NCBI RefSeq assembly: GCF_014596525.1
Contig: NZ_MSJP01000098.1
Coordinates: forward strand, 1 to 64,000
From: Streptomyces sp. CBMA291
GTDB taxonomy: Bacteria; Actinomycetota; Actinomycetes; Streptomycetales; Streptomycetaceae
DNA: 64,000 bases
Reading direction: 5' to 3'
Part shown: piece after piece, positions 26,208-34,672 of the stretch
Position numbering within the stretch: the first letter of the stretch is position 1
Layout: every line of letters begins with the position of its first letter
Translations under genes and position numbers: made by a program
The notes under the pieces: model-generated
Seen by the model: only the letters and a program-made list of their open reading frames with translations
Told to the model about the DNA's origin: nothing
Database searches by the model: none

Positions 26208-27020
26208 ATGTCTGAGTCCCGCAAGACGGACGACAAGACGGACCATGCCTCGTCCCACACGCTTCTGGAAGGGCGGCTCGGCTATCGGCTCGAGTCCGCC
26301 CTTCTGGTGCGTGCGCTGACCCACCGTTCCTACGCGTACGAGAACGGCGGTCTGCCCACCAACGAGCGGCTGGAGTTCCTCGGGGACTCCGTGCTCGGTC
26401 TCGTGGTCACGGACACGCTGTACCGCACCCACCCCGACCTGCCGGAAGGCCAGCTGGCCAAACTGCGGGCCGCTGTGGTCAACTCTCGCGCCCTCGCGGG
26501 CGTGGGGCGCGGACTCGAACTCGGCTCCTTCATCCGGCTCGGCCGGGGCGAGGAAGGCACGGGAGGCAGGGACAAGGCGTCCATCCTCGCCGACACCCTT
26601 GAAGCGGTGATCGGCGCGGTCTATCTCGACCAGGGCCTCGAAGCGGCGTCCGAGCTGGTGCACCGGCTCTTCGACCCGCTGATCGAGAAGTCCTCGAACC
26701 TCGGTGCCGGCCTGGACTGGAAGACCAGTCTCCAGGAACTCACCGCGGCCGAGGGCCTGGGCGTCCCGGAGTACCTCGTCTCCGAGGAAGGCCCGGACCA
26801 CGAGAAGATCTTCACTGCTGCCGCCCGCGTCGGTGGTGTCTCGTACGGCACCGGCACCGGCCGCAGCAAGAAGGAAGCGGAACAGCAGGCGGCGGAATCC
26901 GCGTGGCGCGCGATTCGCGCGGCCGCGGACGAACGCGAGGCGGCGGCGAAGGCCACCGCCGACCAGGGCAAGGAAGAGGTCGCCGACCCCTCTTCGACCG
27001 CCCACCGGGCGTCGGCCTGA
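26208..27020 (+). CDS. rnc: Ribonuclease III (AbsB)
   Basis: Double-strand-specific endoribonuclease processing rRNA and mRNAs; in S. coelicolor rnc mutants (absB) fail to make antibiotics. 270 residues from ATG 26208 (GAGAGG upstream). Catalytic signature ERLEFLGDSVLGLVV with the acidic pair, and DTLEAVIGAVYLDQG. A C-terminal dsRNA-binding domain spans about 185-255 (GRSKKEAEQQAAESAW), followed by a short Ala/Glu tail. Part of the yceD-rpmF-rnc operon; mutM is next. Confidence 0.96.
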   Translation: MSESRKTDDKTDHASSHTLLEGRLGYRLESALLVRALTHRSYAYENGGLPTNERLEFLGDSVLGLVVTDTLYRTHPDLPEGQLAKLRAAVVNSRALAGVGRGLELGSFIRLGRGEEGTGGRDKASILADTLEAVIGAVYLDQGLEAASELVHRLFDPLIEKSSNLGAGLDWKTSLQELTAAEGLGVPEYLVSEEGPDHEKIFTAAARVGGVSYGTGTGRSKKEAEQQAAESAWRAIRAAADEREAAAKATADQGKEEVADPSSTAHRASA

Positions 27021-27043
27021 CGGCCGTCCCCACCCGCTTCCCA

Positions 27044-27080
27044 CCGGAACCCCGCCCCAGGGCGGGGTTCCGGCGTTTTC
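27044..27080 (+). terminator. Terminator after rnc
   Basis: 14-bp stem: 27044-27057 pairs with 27060-27073 (CCGGAACC...GGTTCCGG), followed by a short T-run (GTTTTC). Confidence 0.85.
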
Positions 27081-27310
27081 CGGCGGAATCCGCACCCGGC
27101 GGACGTGCGGTACGGGCCCCGCCCGGTGCCCGTGCGGTACGGGGTCGCTGCCCGGCGCCCGTGCGGGTACGGACCCTTGCCCGGCGCTCATGCGGTGTGC
27201 GGCGCCCGTGTGCGTACGGGCCCCGCCCGTGCCCGTACGCGCGGGCGTCCGACCGCCGACCGCCCGGCGGTAGGCTGAAACCCCGATCCGAAGACGTCCC
27301 GAGGAGTCCC

Positions 27311-28171
27311 GTGCCCGAGCTGCCCGAGGTCGAGGTCGTCCGGCGCGGACTGGAACGCTGGGTCGCCGGGCGGACCGTTACCGAGGTCGAGGTGCTGCAC
27401 CCCCGGGCCGTACGACGCCACCCGGCGGGCGGCGAGGACTTCGCGGCCCGGCTGCGCGGACAGCGCTTCGAGGCGGCGCGGCGGCGCGGAAAGTACCTCT
27501 GGCTGCCGCTGGCCGAATCAGGCACCGCCGTCCTCGGACACCTCGGCATGAGCGGCCAGCTGCTCGTCCAGCCGGAGGACTCCGCCGACGAGAAGCACCT
27601 GCGGATCCGGGTCCGCTTCGACGACACCGCGGGCACCGAACTGCGCTTCGTCGACCAACGCACCTTCGGCGGCCTCTCGCTGCACGAGCAGAGCCCCGAC
27701 GGCCTCCCCGACGTCATCGCGCACATCGCCCGCGACCCGCTGGACCCGGAATTCGACGACGACGCCTTCCAGCGCGCCCTGCGCCTGCGCCGCACGACGG
27801 TCAAACGGGCCCTCCTGGACCAGTCGCTGATCAGCGGCGTCGGCAACATCTACGCGGACGAGGCGCTCTGGCGCTCCCGCCTCCACTACGACCGCCCGAC
27901 GGCCACCCTCACCCGGCCCCGCTCCGCCGAACTGCTCGGGCACGTCCGGGACGTCATGAACGCGGCCCTCGACGCGGGCGGCACCAGCTTCGACAGCCTG
28001 TACGTGAACGTCAACGGGGAGTCCGGCTACTTCGACCGGTCGCTCGACGCGTACGGACGCGAGGACGAACCCTGCCACCGCTGCGGCACACCGATGCGCC
28101 GCCGCCCCTGGATGAACCGCTCCAGCTACTTCTGCCCCCGCTGCCAGCGCCCGCCACGCCCCACGGCGTAG
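27311..28171 (+). CDS. mutM: Formamidopyrimidine-DNA glycosylase
   Basis: Base-excision repair enzyme removing 8-oxoguanine and formamidopyrimidines. 286 residues. The N-terminus PELPEVE supplies the catalytic proline and glutamate after removal of the GTG-encoded residue. HLGMSGQL, the helix-two-turn-helix region with SGVGNIYADEALW, and a C-terminal zinc finger (CHRCGTPM...YFCPRCQ) are all present. GAGGAG precedes the start. The 290 bp upstream contain the rnc terminator and degenerate GC repeats. Confidence 0.96.
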   Translation: MPELPEVEVVRRGLERWVAGRTVTEVEVLHPRAVRRHPAGGEDFAARLRGQRFEAARRRGKYLWLPLAESGTAVLGHLGMSGQLLVQPEDSADEKHLRIRVRFDDTAGTELRFVDQRTFGGLSLHEQSPDGLPDVIAHIARDPLDPEFDDDAFQRALRLRRTTVKRALLDQSLISGVGNIYADEALWRSRLHYDRPTATLTRPRSAELLGHVRDVMNAALDAGGTSFDSLYVNVNGESGYFDRSLDAYGREDEPCHRCGTPMRRRPWMNRSSYFCPRCQRPPRPTA

Positions 28172-28203
28172 GACCGACTGGGGGAGGGAGACTCCAGGCG
28201 GGA

Positions 28204-28587
28204 TCAGACGGTGGTCGCGGCCCGCCGCGCGTCGTAGCTCTCCCGGGCCGCCTCGACCTGCGGCATGCGTCCCTCCACCAGCCCGATCAGACCGATCAGC
28301 CGCTCGGCGATCTCCCGGCCGAGCGGGGTGAGCCGGTAGTCGACCCGGGGCGGATTCGTCGGCTGCGCCTCGCGGTGCACCAGCCCGTCGCGCTCCAGCG
28401 CGTGCAGGGTCTGCGACAGCATCTTCTCGCTCACCCCGTCGACCCGGCGCCGCAGCTCGTTGAAGCGGAACGACCCGTCGTACAGCGCCCCCAGGGTCAG
28501 GCTGCCCCAGCGGCCCGTCACATGCTCAAGCGTCCCCCGCGAGGGACAGGCCCGCGCGAACACGTCGTAGGCGAGGTCGTCAGTCAT
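28204..28587 (-). CDS. HxlR-family transcriptional regulator
   Basis: 127-residue winged-helix regulator from ATG complement 28587 (MTDDLAYDVF). Family signature: a cysteine near the N-terminus (ACPSRGTLEHVTGRWG), then FNELRRRVDGVSEKMLSQTLHALERDGLV and the DYRLTPLG wing. The N-terminal cysteine suggests possible redox or aldehyde sensing, as in HxlR/YodB relatives, but this is not shown. It is transcribed away from the CAP gene in tandem. Upstream are an 18-bp palindrome and AGCGCT motifs that could be its operator. Target genes unknown. Confidence 0.9.
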   Translation of the reverse strand: MTDDLAYDVFARACPSRGTLEHVTGRWGSLTLGALYDGSFRFNELRRRVDGVSEKMLSQTLHALERDGLVHREAQPTNPPRVDYRLTPLGREIAERLIGLIGLVEGRMPQVEAARESYDARRAATTV

Positions 28588-28651
28588 GTCCACACCGTAC
28601 TCCGGGGGAGCGCTTACGACCATGAGGGCGCTCTCTCACAGGTAGCGCTTT

Positions 28652-28669
28652 CCAGGAGCCAGCTCCTGG
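28652..28669. promoter_or_regulatory. Palindrome between CAP-domain gene and hxlR-type gene
   Basis: CCAGGAGC (28652-28659), 2 nt, GCTCCTGG (28662-28669). It lies 43 nt beyond the CAP gene stop and about 65 nt upstream of the HxlR start, so it is either a short terminator or an operator. AGCGCT occurs at 28609-28614 and 28644-28649 beside it. Confidence 0.4.
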
Positions 28670-28711
28670 GGAGGGTGGGCGGTCCGGCCGCCGAAGCCCC
28701 GCGCCGGGGGC

Positions 28712-29674
28712 TCAGTACCCGAAGTCCTGCGTCCACCAAGGACCGCCGTCGCCGAACTGCACGCCGACGCCCAGGACGGTGAAGTCGCAGTTCAGTATGT
28801 TCGCGCGGTGGCCGTCGCTGTTCATCCAGGAGGCCATCACGGCAGCCGCGTCCGCCTGGCCCCGGGCGATGTTCTCGCCGCCCATACCCGTGACGCCTGC
28901 CTGCTCCGCGCGGGCCCAGGGCGTGTCGCCGTCCGGGTCCGTGTGGTCGAAGAAGCCCCGGGCCGCCATGTCCGCGCTGAACGCCCCGGCGAGCGACGCG
29001 AGCCGGGTGCTCGCGGTCACCGGCCGGCAGCCCACCCGGTCCCGCTCGACGTTGACGAGCCGGAGGACCTCCGCCTCGGCGGCGGCGCTCCGGTCGGTGG
29101 TCGCGGGGGCCGCGCCCCGGGTCTTCGTGGTCGGCGCCCCGGTGGACGGCGCGGGATCCGGCTTCGGCGCGGACGCCTCGGTGGTCGGCGCCGTCGTCGT
29201 CCGGGGGGCGGCGGGCTTCGTCGGCGCGGGCGTGGACGGAACTGCCGTGGGGGTGGGACGTACGGTCGGGGTCGCCGTGGGGGAAGCCGTCTTCGCGGCA
29301 CCCGCACCCGCACCCGTGCCCGCGCCCGTACCGGCTCCGCTCGCCGAGCCCGTCCGGCCTCCCGTGCCCGCCGAGGCGCCCGCCCTGTCCGTCGGGGTCT
29401 GCGTCGCCCCGCCCTGGGTGGTCAGCTCGGGCGCGAGACGGGACTGGCCCGGCCGCTCGGTGGCGCTCGGACCACCGACCGTGAGGGTCTCCCCGCCCGG
29501 CAGCAGCCCCGAGGCGACGGCGACCGCGCCCACCGCGAGCGCGGCGGAGACGCCGAGCAGACCGGTGCGCACGGGGGCGCGCCGCCTGCGACGGGCTCCC
29601 CGGTGTCCGCGACGCGTACCGGCGGCGAGTTCTTCCGCCGCGGGTGCGGCTCCGGCGCGCCGGTGGCGTCCCAT
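28712..29674 (-). CDS. CAP/SCP-domain protein, membrane-anchored or secreted
   Basis: 320 residues from ATG complement 29674 with AGGAAGG 8 nt upstream. A basic N-terminus (RRGHRGARRRRR) precedes a hydrophobic segment (about 38-58, TGLLGVSAALAVGAVAVASG), so it is a type II membrane or secreted protein. A low-complexity Gly/Ala/Thr/Pro linker spans about 75-195. The C-terminal CAP domain has AEVLRLVNVERDRVGC, FFDHTDPDGDTPW, GENIARGQ, WMNSDGHRANILN and the closing WWTQDFGY. The cavity residues (His, Glu, His) are retained. Function in bacteria is mostly unknown; cell-wall or ligand-binding roles are proposed. Confidence 0.9.
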   Translation of the reverse strand: MGRHRRAGAAPAAEELAAGTRRGHRGARRRRRAPVRTGLLGVSAALAVGAVAVASGLLPGGETLTVGGPSATERPGQSRLAPELTTQGGATQTPTDRAGASAGTGGRTGSASGAGTGAGTGAGAGAAKTASPTATPTVRPTPTAVPSTPAPTKPAAPRTTTAPTTEASAPKPDPAPSTGAPTTKTRGAAPATTDRSAAAEAEVLRLVNVERDRVGCRPVTASTRLASLAGAFSADMAARGFFDHTDPDGDTPWARAEQAGVTGMGGENIARGQADAAAVMASWMNSDGHRANILNCDFTVLGVGVQFGDGGPWWTQDFGY

Positions 29675-29853
29675 CTGCACTGCCTTCCTGCTGGTCCTGA
29701 GGGCCTTTGCTGGGCTTTGCTGTCGGTCCGCCCAGGGGCCCGTCAGTCGAACGGCGCACGCCCGAAAGGGTGAGGCGTACCCGCTCGGGACTGTAGTCCA
29801 TGCACTGCCAGGGCGATGTGCTCATCTGGCAATCCGCCCGCTAGCGTGCAGGC

Positions 29854-30135
29854 ATGAGCGACGACGTACGGATGACCGCCTGGGTGCGCGGCCGGGTGCA
29901 GGGAGTGGGCTTCCGCTGGTTCACCAGGGCAAACGCGCTGGAGATCGGCGATCTGGTGGGCTTCGCCCTGAACCTCGACGACGGACGGGTGCAGGTGGTC
30001 GCCGAGGGACCGCGTGAGAATTGCCACCGTCTGCTCGCCTGGCTCCACTCCGACGACACACCCGGGCGCGTGGACGGTGTCACTGAGATCTGGGCCACTC
30101 CGCGCGGCGGGTACGAGGGCTTCGCCATCCGCTGA
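29854..30135 (+). CDS. acyP: Acylphosphatase
   Basis: 93-residue enzyme hydrolysing acyl phosphates. Catalytic arginine in GRVQGVGFRWFTR and asparagine in FALNLDDGRVQV; the fold ends with GYEGFAIR. It is upstream of smc, its usual place in Streptomyces and other actinobacteria. Confidence 0.96.
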   Translation: MSDDVRMTAWVRGRVQGVGFRWFTRANALEIGDLVGFALNLDDGRVQVVAEGPRENCHRLLAWLHSDDTPGRVDGVTEIWATPRGGYEGFAIR

Positions 30136-30528
30136 CCGACCCCCTCGGTGATCGCTCCCGGTGACCGGGAGGAGCCCCGGGCGGACACCCGGCGAAGGGT
30201 GCCCGGAGGGGAAAACCTCCTGGTGGTTGCCAAGGAGCGCGGGCCGTGGAAGGCTGCCGGGTAAGGATGATCGCGACGCCCCGAGGCTCCGAGTCCGAGC
30301 GCCCCCGCCGCTTCTCACGCGGGCCGGCACTCCTCGGTCGCCCCTTCGAACGGGGTGTGATCGTGTTGACCGTCAAACTTTTTGGTGAGACTCTGGAAGC
30401 CCCGCGCACCTTAGCTGTTTGGCAGTGGAATCCGGCACGATCAAGCAGTACTGCCGAGCACCGCGGGTGCGAATCCCCAACGACCCACACCGCTTCGGTC
30501 GGTCACTCATTGTGGAGGACCATCCATC
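30136..30528. other. Intergenic region before the small coiled-coil gene
   Basis: 393 bp without a supported gene. A possible promoter (TTGACC 30366-30371, 17 nt, GACTCT 30389-30394) precedes the 30529 gene by about 135 nt, leaving a fairly long leader. A T-arm-like GGGTGCGAATCCC occurs at about 30464 but no cloverleaf can be built around it. Confidence 0.5.
30366..30394 (+). promoter_or_regulatory. Candidate promoter of the small coiled-coil gene
   Basis: TTGACC, 17-nt AT-rich spacer, GACTCT. The -35 is good; the -10 matches the Streptomyces consensus only at the second and last positions. Confidence 0.4.
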
Positions 30529-30747
30529 ATGGCAAAGGCGCTTCTCGGTTACGTCGGCGGCTCCGACCCGCGACTCCTCGCCGAGATGCGACGGCTTCAG
30601 CAGCGCGTCCAGGACCTTGAATCCGAGCTGGTACGGATCCAGTCCGAGAACGACACGCTCGCCGCTGCCGCCGCTCAGCACCAGGGAGAGTCGCTGCTGA
30701 ACAGCATCGATCTCGACGTACCCCAGGCGGAGCCTGCGCTCACCTGA
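30529..30747 (+). CDS. Conserved small coiled-coil protein (72 aa)
   Basis: Function unknown. 72 residues, starting MAKALLGYVGGSDPRLLAEM and continuing with a leucine-heptad coiled coil (MRRLQQRVQDLESELVRIQ), then an acidic tail (IDLDVPQAEPALT). Excellent GGAGG 9 nt before the ATG implies strong translation. It lies directly upstream of smc in Streptomyces. The coiled coil suggests a dimeric scaffold or adaptor. No membrane segment. Confidence 0.88.
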   Translation: MAKALLGYVGGSDPRLLAEMRRLQQRVQDLESELVRIQSENDTLAAAAAQHQGESLLNSIDLDVPQAEPALT

Positions 30748-30818
30748 CCACCGGCCCCCCCGGGGCCGAGTGGAACCACCCAACCCGGCATGGTCGGAAT
30801 CGACACCGCCGGACACGC

Positions 30819-30850
30819 AAGGGGCGCTTCGGCGTCCCTTCTCTCTTTCC
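30819..30850 (+). terminator. Terminator between small coiled-coil gene and smc
   Basis: AAGGGGCGC (30819-30827), TTCG tetraloop, GCGTCCCTT (30832-30840) with one G-U pair, followed by a pyrimidine tract. Confidence 0.8.
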
Positions 30851-30956
30851 CCCACCTCTTCACTCGCCGTTTCCCCCTCGTCCCACCCCACCTCACCCGA
30901 GGATCTGCCCCCGACCCTCGCAGGTGAAACGCGCGAGCCCCGGTAGAGTCCCCGGA

Positions 30957-33900
30957 GTGCACCTCAAGGCCCTGACCCTCCGCGGATTCAAGTCGTTCGC
31001 CTCGGCCACCACCCTGCGTTTCGAGCCGGGCATCACCTGTGTCGTGGGACCCAATGGATCGGGCAAGTCCAACGTCGTGGACGCCCTGTCCTGGGTGATG
31101 GGCCAGCAAGGCGCCAAATCGCTGCGCGGCGGCAAGATGGACGACGTGATCTTCGCCGGTACGACCGGCCGCCCGCCGCTCGGCCGCGCCGAGGTCTCCC
31201 TCACCATCGACAACTCCGACGGCGTGCTGCCCATCGACTACGCCGAGGTCACCCTCACCCGGACCATGTTCCGCGGCGGCAGCAGCGAGTACCGGATCAA
31301 CGGCGACACCTGCCGGCTGCTCGACTTCCAGGACCTGCTCTCCGACTCGGGCATCGGCCGCGAGATGCACGTCATCGTCGGCCAGGGCCAGCTCGACTCC
31401 GTGCTGCACGCCGACCCGATGGGCCGCCGCGCCTTCATCGAGGAGGCCGCGGGCGTCCTCAAGCACCGCAAGCGCAAGGAGAAGGCGCTGCGGAAGCTCG
31501 ACGCGATGCAGGCCAACCTCTCCAGGGTGCAGGACCTCGCCGACGAACTCCGCCGCCAGCTCAAGCCCCTCGGCAGGCAGGCGGCCGTCGCCCGCCGCGC
31601 CGTCGTCATCCAGGCCGACCTGCGCGACGCCCGCCTCCGCCTCCTCGCCGACGACCTCGTCCTCCTCCAGCGCGCCCTGCACGCCGAAGTCGCCGACGAA
31701 GCCGCCCTCCTCGCCCGCAAGGAGACCACCGAGGACGCCCTGCGGACCGCGCTCGCCCGGGAGACGGAACTCGAAGCCGAAGTCAGGTCCCTGGGGCCCC
31801 GCCTGGAACGCGCCCAGCAGAACTGGTACGCCCTCTCCCAGCTCGCCGAACGCGTCCGGGGCACCGTCTCGCTCGCCGACGCCCGGGTGAAGAGCGCCGG
31901 AGCGGCCCCCGCCGAGGAGCGCCGCGGCCGCGACCCGGAGGACCTGGAGCGCGAGGCCGTCCGCGTCCGCGAACAGGAAGCCGAACTGGAAGCCGCCCTG
32001 GAAGCGGCCGAGAGCGCCCTGGAGGAGACCGTCGCCCACCGGGCCGGCCTCGAAGAATCCCTCGCCGCCGAGGAACGACGCCTCAAGGACCTCGCCCGCG
32101 CCCTCGCCGACCGCCGCGAAGGCCTCGCCCGGCTGCACGGCCAGGCCAACGCGGCCCGCTCGCGCGCCACCGCCGCCCGCTCCGAGATCGACCGCCTCGC
32201 CACCGCCCGCGACGAGGCGGGCGAGCGGGCCGCCACCGCCCAGGAGGAGTACGAGCGGCTCAAGGCCGAAGTCGACGGCATCGACGCGGCCGACACCGCC
32301 CAGCACGAGCGGTACGAGGACGCCCGCCGCGAACTCGCCGCGGCCGACACCGCGCTGAGCACCGCCCGCGAAGCCGTCGCCACCGCCGAACGCACCCGCG
32401 CCGCCACCCGCGCCCGGCACGACACCCTCGCCCTCGGACTGCGCCGCAAGGACGGCACGGGCACCCTCCTCGACGCCGGACTCGACGGCCTCCTCGGCCC
32501 CGCCGCCGAACTCCTCACCGTCACCCCGGGATACGAGATCCCCGTCGCCACCGCCCTCGGCTCCGCCGCCGACGCCCTCGCCGCCACCGGCCCCACCGCC
32601 GCCGCCGAAGCCCTCCGCCTGCTGCGCAAGCAGGACGCCGGGCGGGTCGCCCTGCTCCTCGCCGACGCCCCCGAACCGGACCCGACCCCGGACCCCGCCC
32701 CCGTCCCCGGCGGCCACCCGTACGCCGCCGACCTGGTGCGGGGCCCCGCCGAACTCCTCGCCGCCGTCCACCGGCTGCTCGCCGGGACCGTGGTCGTCGC
32801 CGACCTCGACGAAGCCGCCGAACTCGTCAGGACCCGGCCCGCGCTCACCGCCGTCACCGCCGAGGGCGACCTGCTCGGAGCGCACCTCGCACGAGGCGGC
32901 TCGGCGGGCGCGCCCAGCCTCCTCGAAGTCCAGGCATCCGTCGCCGAGGCCGCAGCCGAACTCGACGAACTGGCCGTACGGTGCGAGGAATCGGCCACTG
33001 CCCGACGCGAGGCCGAGGAGCGGCGCACGGCCGCCGCCGCGCTCGTCGAGGAACTCGACGCCCTCCGCCGTACCGCCGACCGGGAGAAGTCCGACACCGC
33101 CCAGCGGCTCGGACGGCTCGCCGGGCAGGCCAGGGGAGCGGCGGGGGAGGCCGAGCGGACGGCCGCCGCCGCGGCCCGCGCCCAGGAGTCGCTGGAACGG
33201 GCGGACGCCGAGGCCGAGGAACTGGCCGAGCGGCTGACCGTCGCCGAGGAGACGGCCGACCTCGCCGACGGCGAGGAGCCCGACACCTCCGTCCGCGACC
33301 GGCTCGCGGTCGACGGCTCCCTGGCCCGCCAGAGCGAGATGGAGGCGCGGCTCCAGGTCCGTACCCACGAGGAGCGGGTCAAGGGGCTCGCCGGGCGGGC
33401 CGACTCGCTCGACCGGGCCGCCCGCGCCGAGCGGGAGGCCCGCGCACGGGCCGAGCGGCACCGGGCCCGGCTGCGCCACGAGGAGCGGGTCGCGGGCGCG
33501 GTGGCGTCCGGCGCCCGGCAGCTCCTCGCCCATGTCGAGGTCTCCCTCGGCCGCGCCGAGGCCGAGCGGGTGGCCGCCCAGGCGGCGCGGGCCGGCCACG
33601 AGGAGGGCCTGGCGGCCGCCCGGGTGCGGGGCCGCGACCTCAAGACGGAGCTGGACAAGCTGACCGACTCGGTGCACCGGGGCGAGGTCCTGGGCGCGGA
33701 GAAGCGGCTGCGGATCGAACAGCTGGAGGCGAAGGCCCTGGAGGAGTTCGGGGTGGAGGCGGCCGATCTGGTCGCCGAGTACGGCCCCGACCAGCCGGTG
33801 CCGCCGTCGCCGACGCCCGAGGGGGAGCCCCCGGCGGACCCGGCCGAGGGCCGCCCGTTCATCCGTTCGGAGCAGGAGAAGCGGCTGAAGGCGGCGGAGC

Positions 33901-34508
33901 GCGCGTACCACCAGCTCGGCAAGGTCAATCCGCTGGCCCTGGAGGAGTTCGCGGCCCTGGAGGAGCGGCACAAGTTCCTCTCCGAGCAGCTGGAGGACCT
34001 GAAGAAGACCCGGACGGATCTCCTCCAGGTCGTGAAGGAGGTCGACCTGAGGGTCGAGCAGGTCTTCACGGAGGCGTACCGGGACACGGCCCGGGAGTTC
34101 GAGGGCGTCTTCTCGCGGCTCTTTCCCGGCGGCGAGGGCCGCCTGGTGCTCACCGACCCCGACGACATGCTGGCCACCGGCGTCGAGGTGGAGGCCCGCC
34201 CGCCGGGCAAGAAGGTCAAGCGGCTCTCGCTGCTCTCCGGCGGCGAGCGCTCCCTGACGGCGGTGGCGCTCCTCGTCTCGATCTTCAAGGCGCGGCCCAG
34301 CCCGTTCTACGTGATGGACGAGGTGGAGGCGGCGCTCGACGACACCAACCTCCAGCGGCTGATCGGGATCATGCGGGAGCTCCAGGAGTCCTCGCAGCTG
34401 ATCGTGATCACCCACCAGAAGCGCACGATGGAGGTCGCGGACGCGCTCTACGGGGTGTCGATGCAGGGCGACGGCGTCTCGAAGGTGATCGGCCAGCGGC
34501 TCCGCTGA
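30957..34508 (+). CDS. smc: Chromosome segregation ATPase SMC
   Basis: Condensin core that organises and segregates the chromosome, important during sporulation. 1183 residues from GTG 30957. Walker A GPNGSGKSN at about 31-39; two long coiled coils (about 165-500 and 670-960) flank a hinge (about 500-630) that contains a Pro/Asp-rich insert (PDPTPDPAPVPGG). The C-terminal head has the signature LSGGERSL and Walker B FYVMDEVEAALDD. An in-frame GTG at 30924 lacks a ribosome site. The coiled-coil DNA has open frames on the opposite strand, which are codon-bias artefacts. Confidence 0.97.
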   Translation: MHLKALTLRGFKSFASATTLRFEPGITCVVGPNGSGKSNVVDALSWVMGQQGAKSLRGGKMDDVIFAGTTGRPPLGRAEVSLTIDNSDGVLPIDYAEVTLTRTMFRGGSSEYRINGDTCRLLDFQDLLSDSGIGREMHVIVGQGQLDSVLHADPMGRRAFIEEAAGVLKHRKRKEKALRKLDAMQANLSRVQDLADELRRQLKPLGRQAAVARRAVVIQADLRDARLRLLADDLVLLQRALHAEVADEAALLARKETTEDALRTALARETELEAEVRSLGPRLERAQQNWYALSQLAERVRGTVSLADARVKSAGAAPAEERRGRDPEDLEREAVRVREQEAELEAALEAAESALEETVAHRAGLEESLAAEERRLKDLARALADRREGLARLHGQANAARSRATAARSEIDRLATARDEAGERAATAQEEYERLKAEVDGIDAADTAQHERYEDARRELAAADTALSTAREAVATAERTRAATRARHDTLALGLRRKDGTGTLLDAGLDGLLGPAAELLTVTPGYEIPVATALGSAADALAATGPTAAAEALRLLRKQDAGRVALLLADAPEPDPTPDPAPVPGGHPYAADLVRGPAELLAAVHRLLAGTVVVADLDEAAELVRTRPALTAVTAEGDLLGAHLARGGSAGAPSLLEVQASVAEAAAELDELAVRCEESATARREAEERRTAAAALVEELDALRRTADREKSDTAQRLGRLAGQARGAAGEAERTAAAAARAQESLERADAEAEELAERLTVAEETADLADGEEPDTSVRDRLAVDGSLARQSEMEARLQVRTHEERVKGLAGRADSLDRAARAEREARARAERHRARLRHEERVAGAVASGARQLLAHVEVSLGRAEAERVAAQAARAGHEEGLAAARVRGRDLKTELDKLTDSVHRGEVLGAEKRLRIEQLEAKALEEFGVEAADLVAEYGPDQPVPPSPTPEGEPPADPAEGRPFIRSEQEKRLKAAERAYHQLGKVNPLALEEFAALEERHKFLSEQLEDLKKTRTDLLQVVKEVDLRVEQVFTEAYRDTAREFEGVFSRLFPGGEGRLVLTDPDDMLATGVEVEARPPGKKVKRLSLLSGGERSLTAVALLVSIFKARPSPFYVMDEVEAALDDTNLQRLIGIMRELQESSQLIVITHQKRTMEVADALYGVSMQGDGVSKVIGQRLR

Positions 34509-34672
34509 GCGGGGCGGGTCCGCCCGGCGCTGAAGTGGTGGACGGGCGGAAGGTGTGCGCCACTGGAAGCCCCGGTCGTCCGGCAGTGCCCGGTGGGCCG
34601 GAACGCCCGGCCGTCCGGAGCGCCCGACGGCCCGGGAGGCCAGCGGAAGGCTCGTCCCACCCAGGAGTACAT

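Noticed and set aside
30440..30490. tRNA-like T-arm (GGGTGCGAATCCC)
   Set aside because: The T-loop is non-canonical and no acceptor, D or anticodon stems can be paired around it.
30675..34415. Open frame of over 1200 codons on the minus strand
   Set aside because: Exactly antisense to smc, with Gly/Leu/Val/Asp-rich composition mirroring coiled-coil codons; no domain seen.
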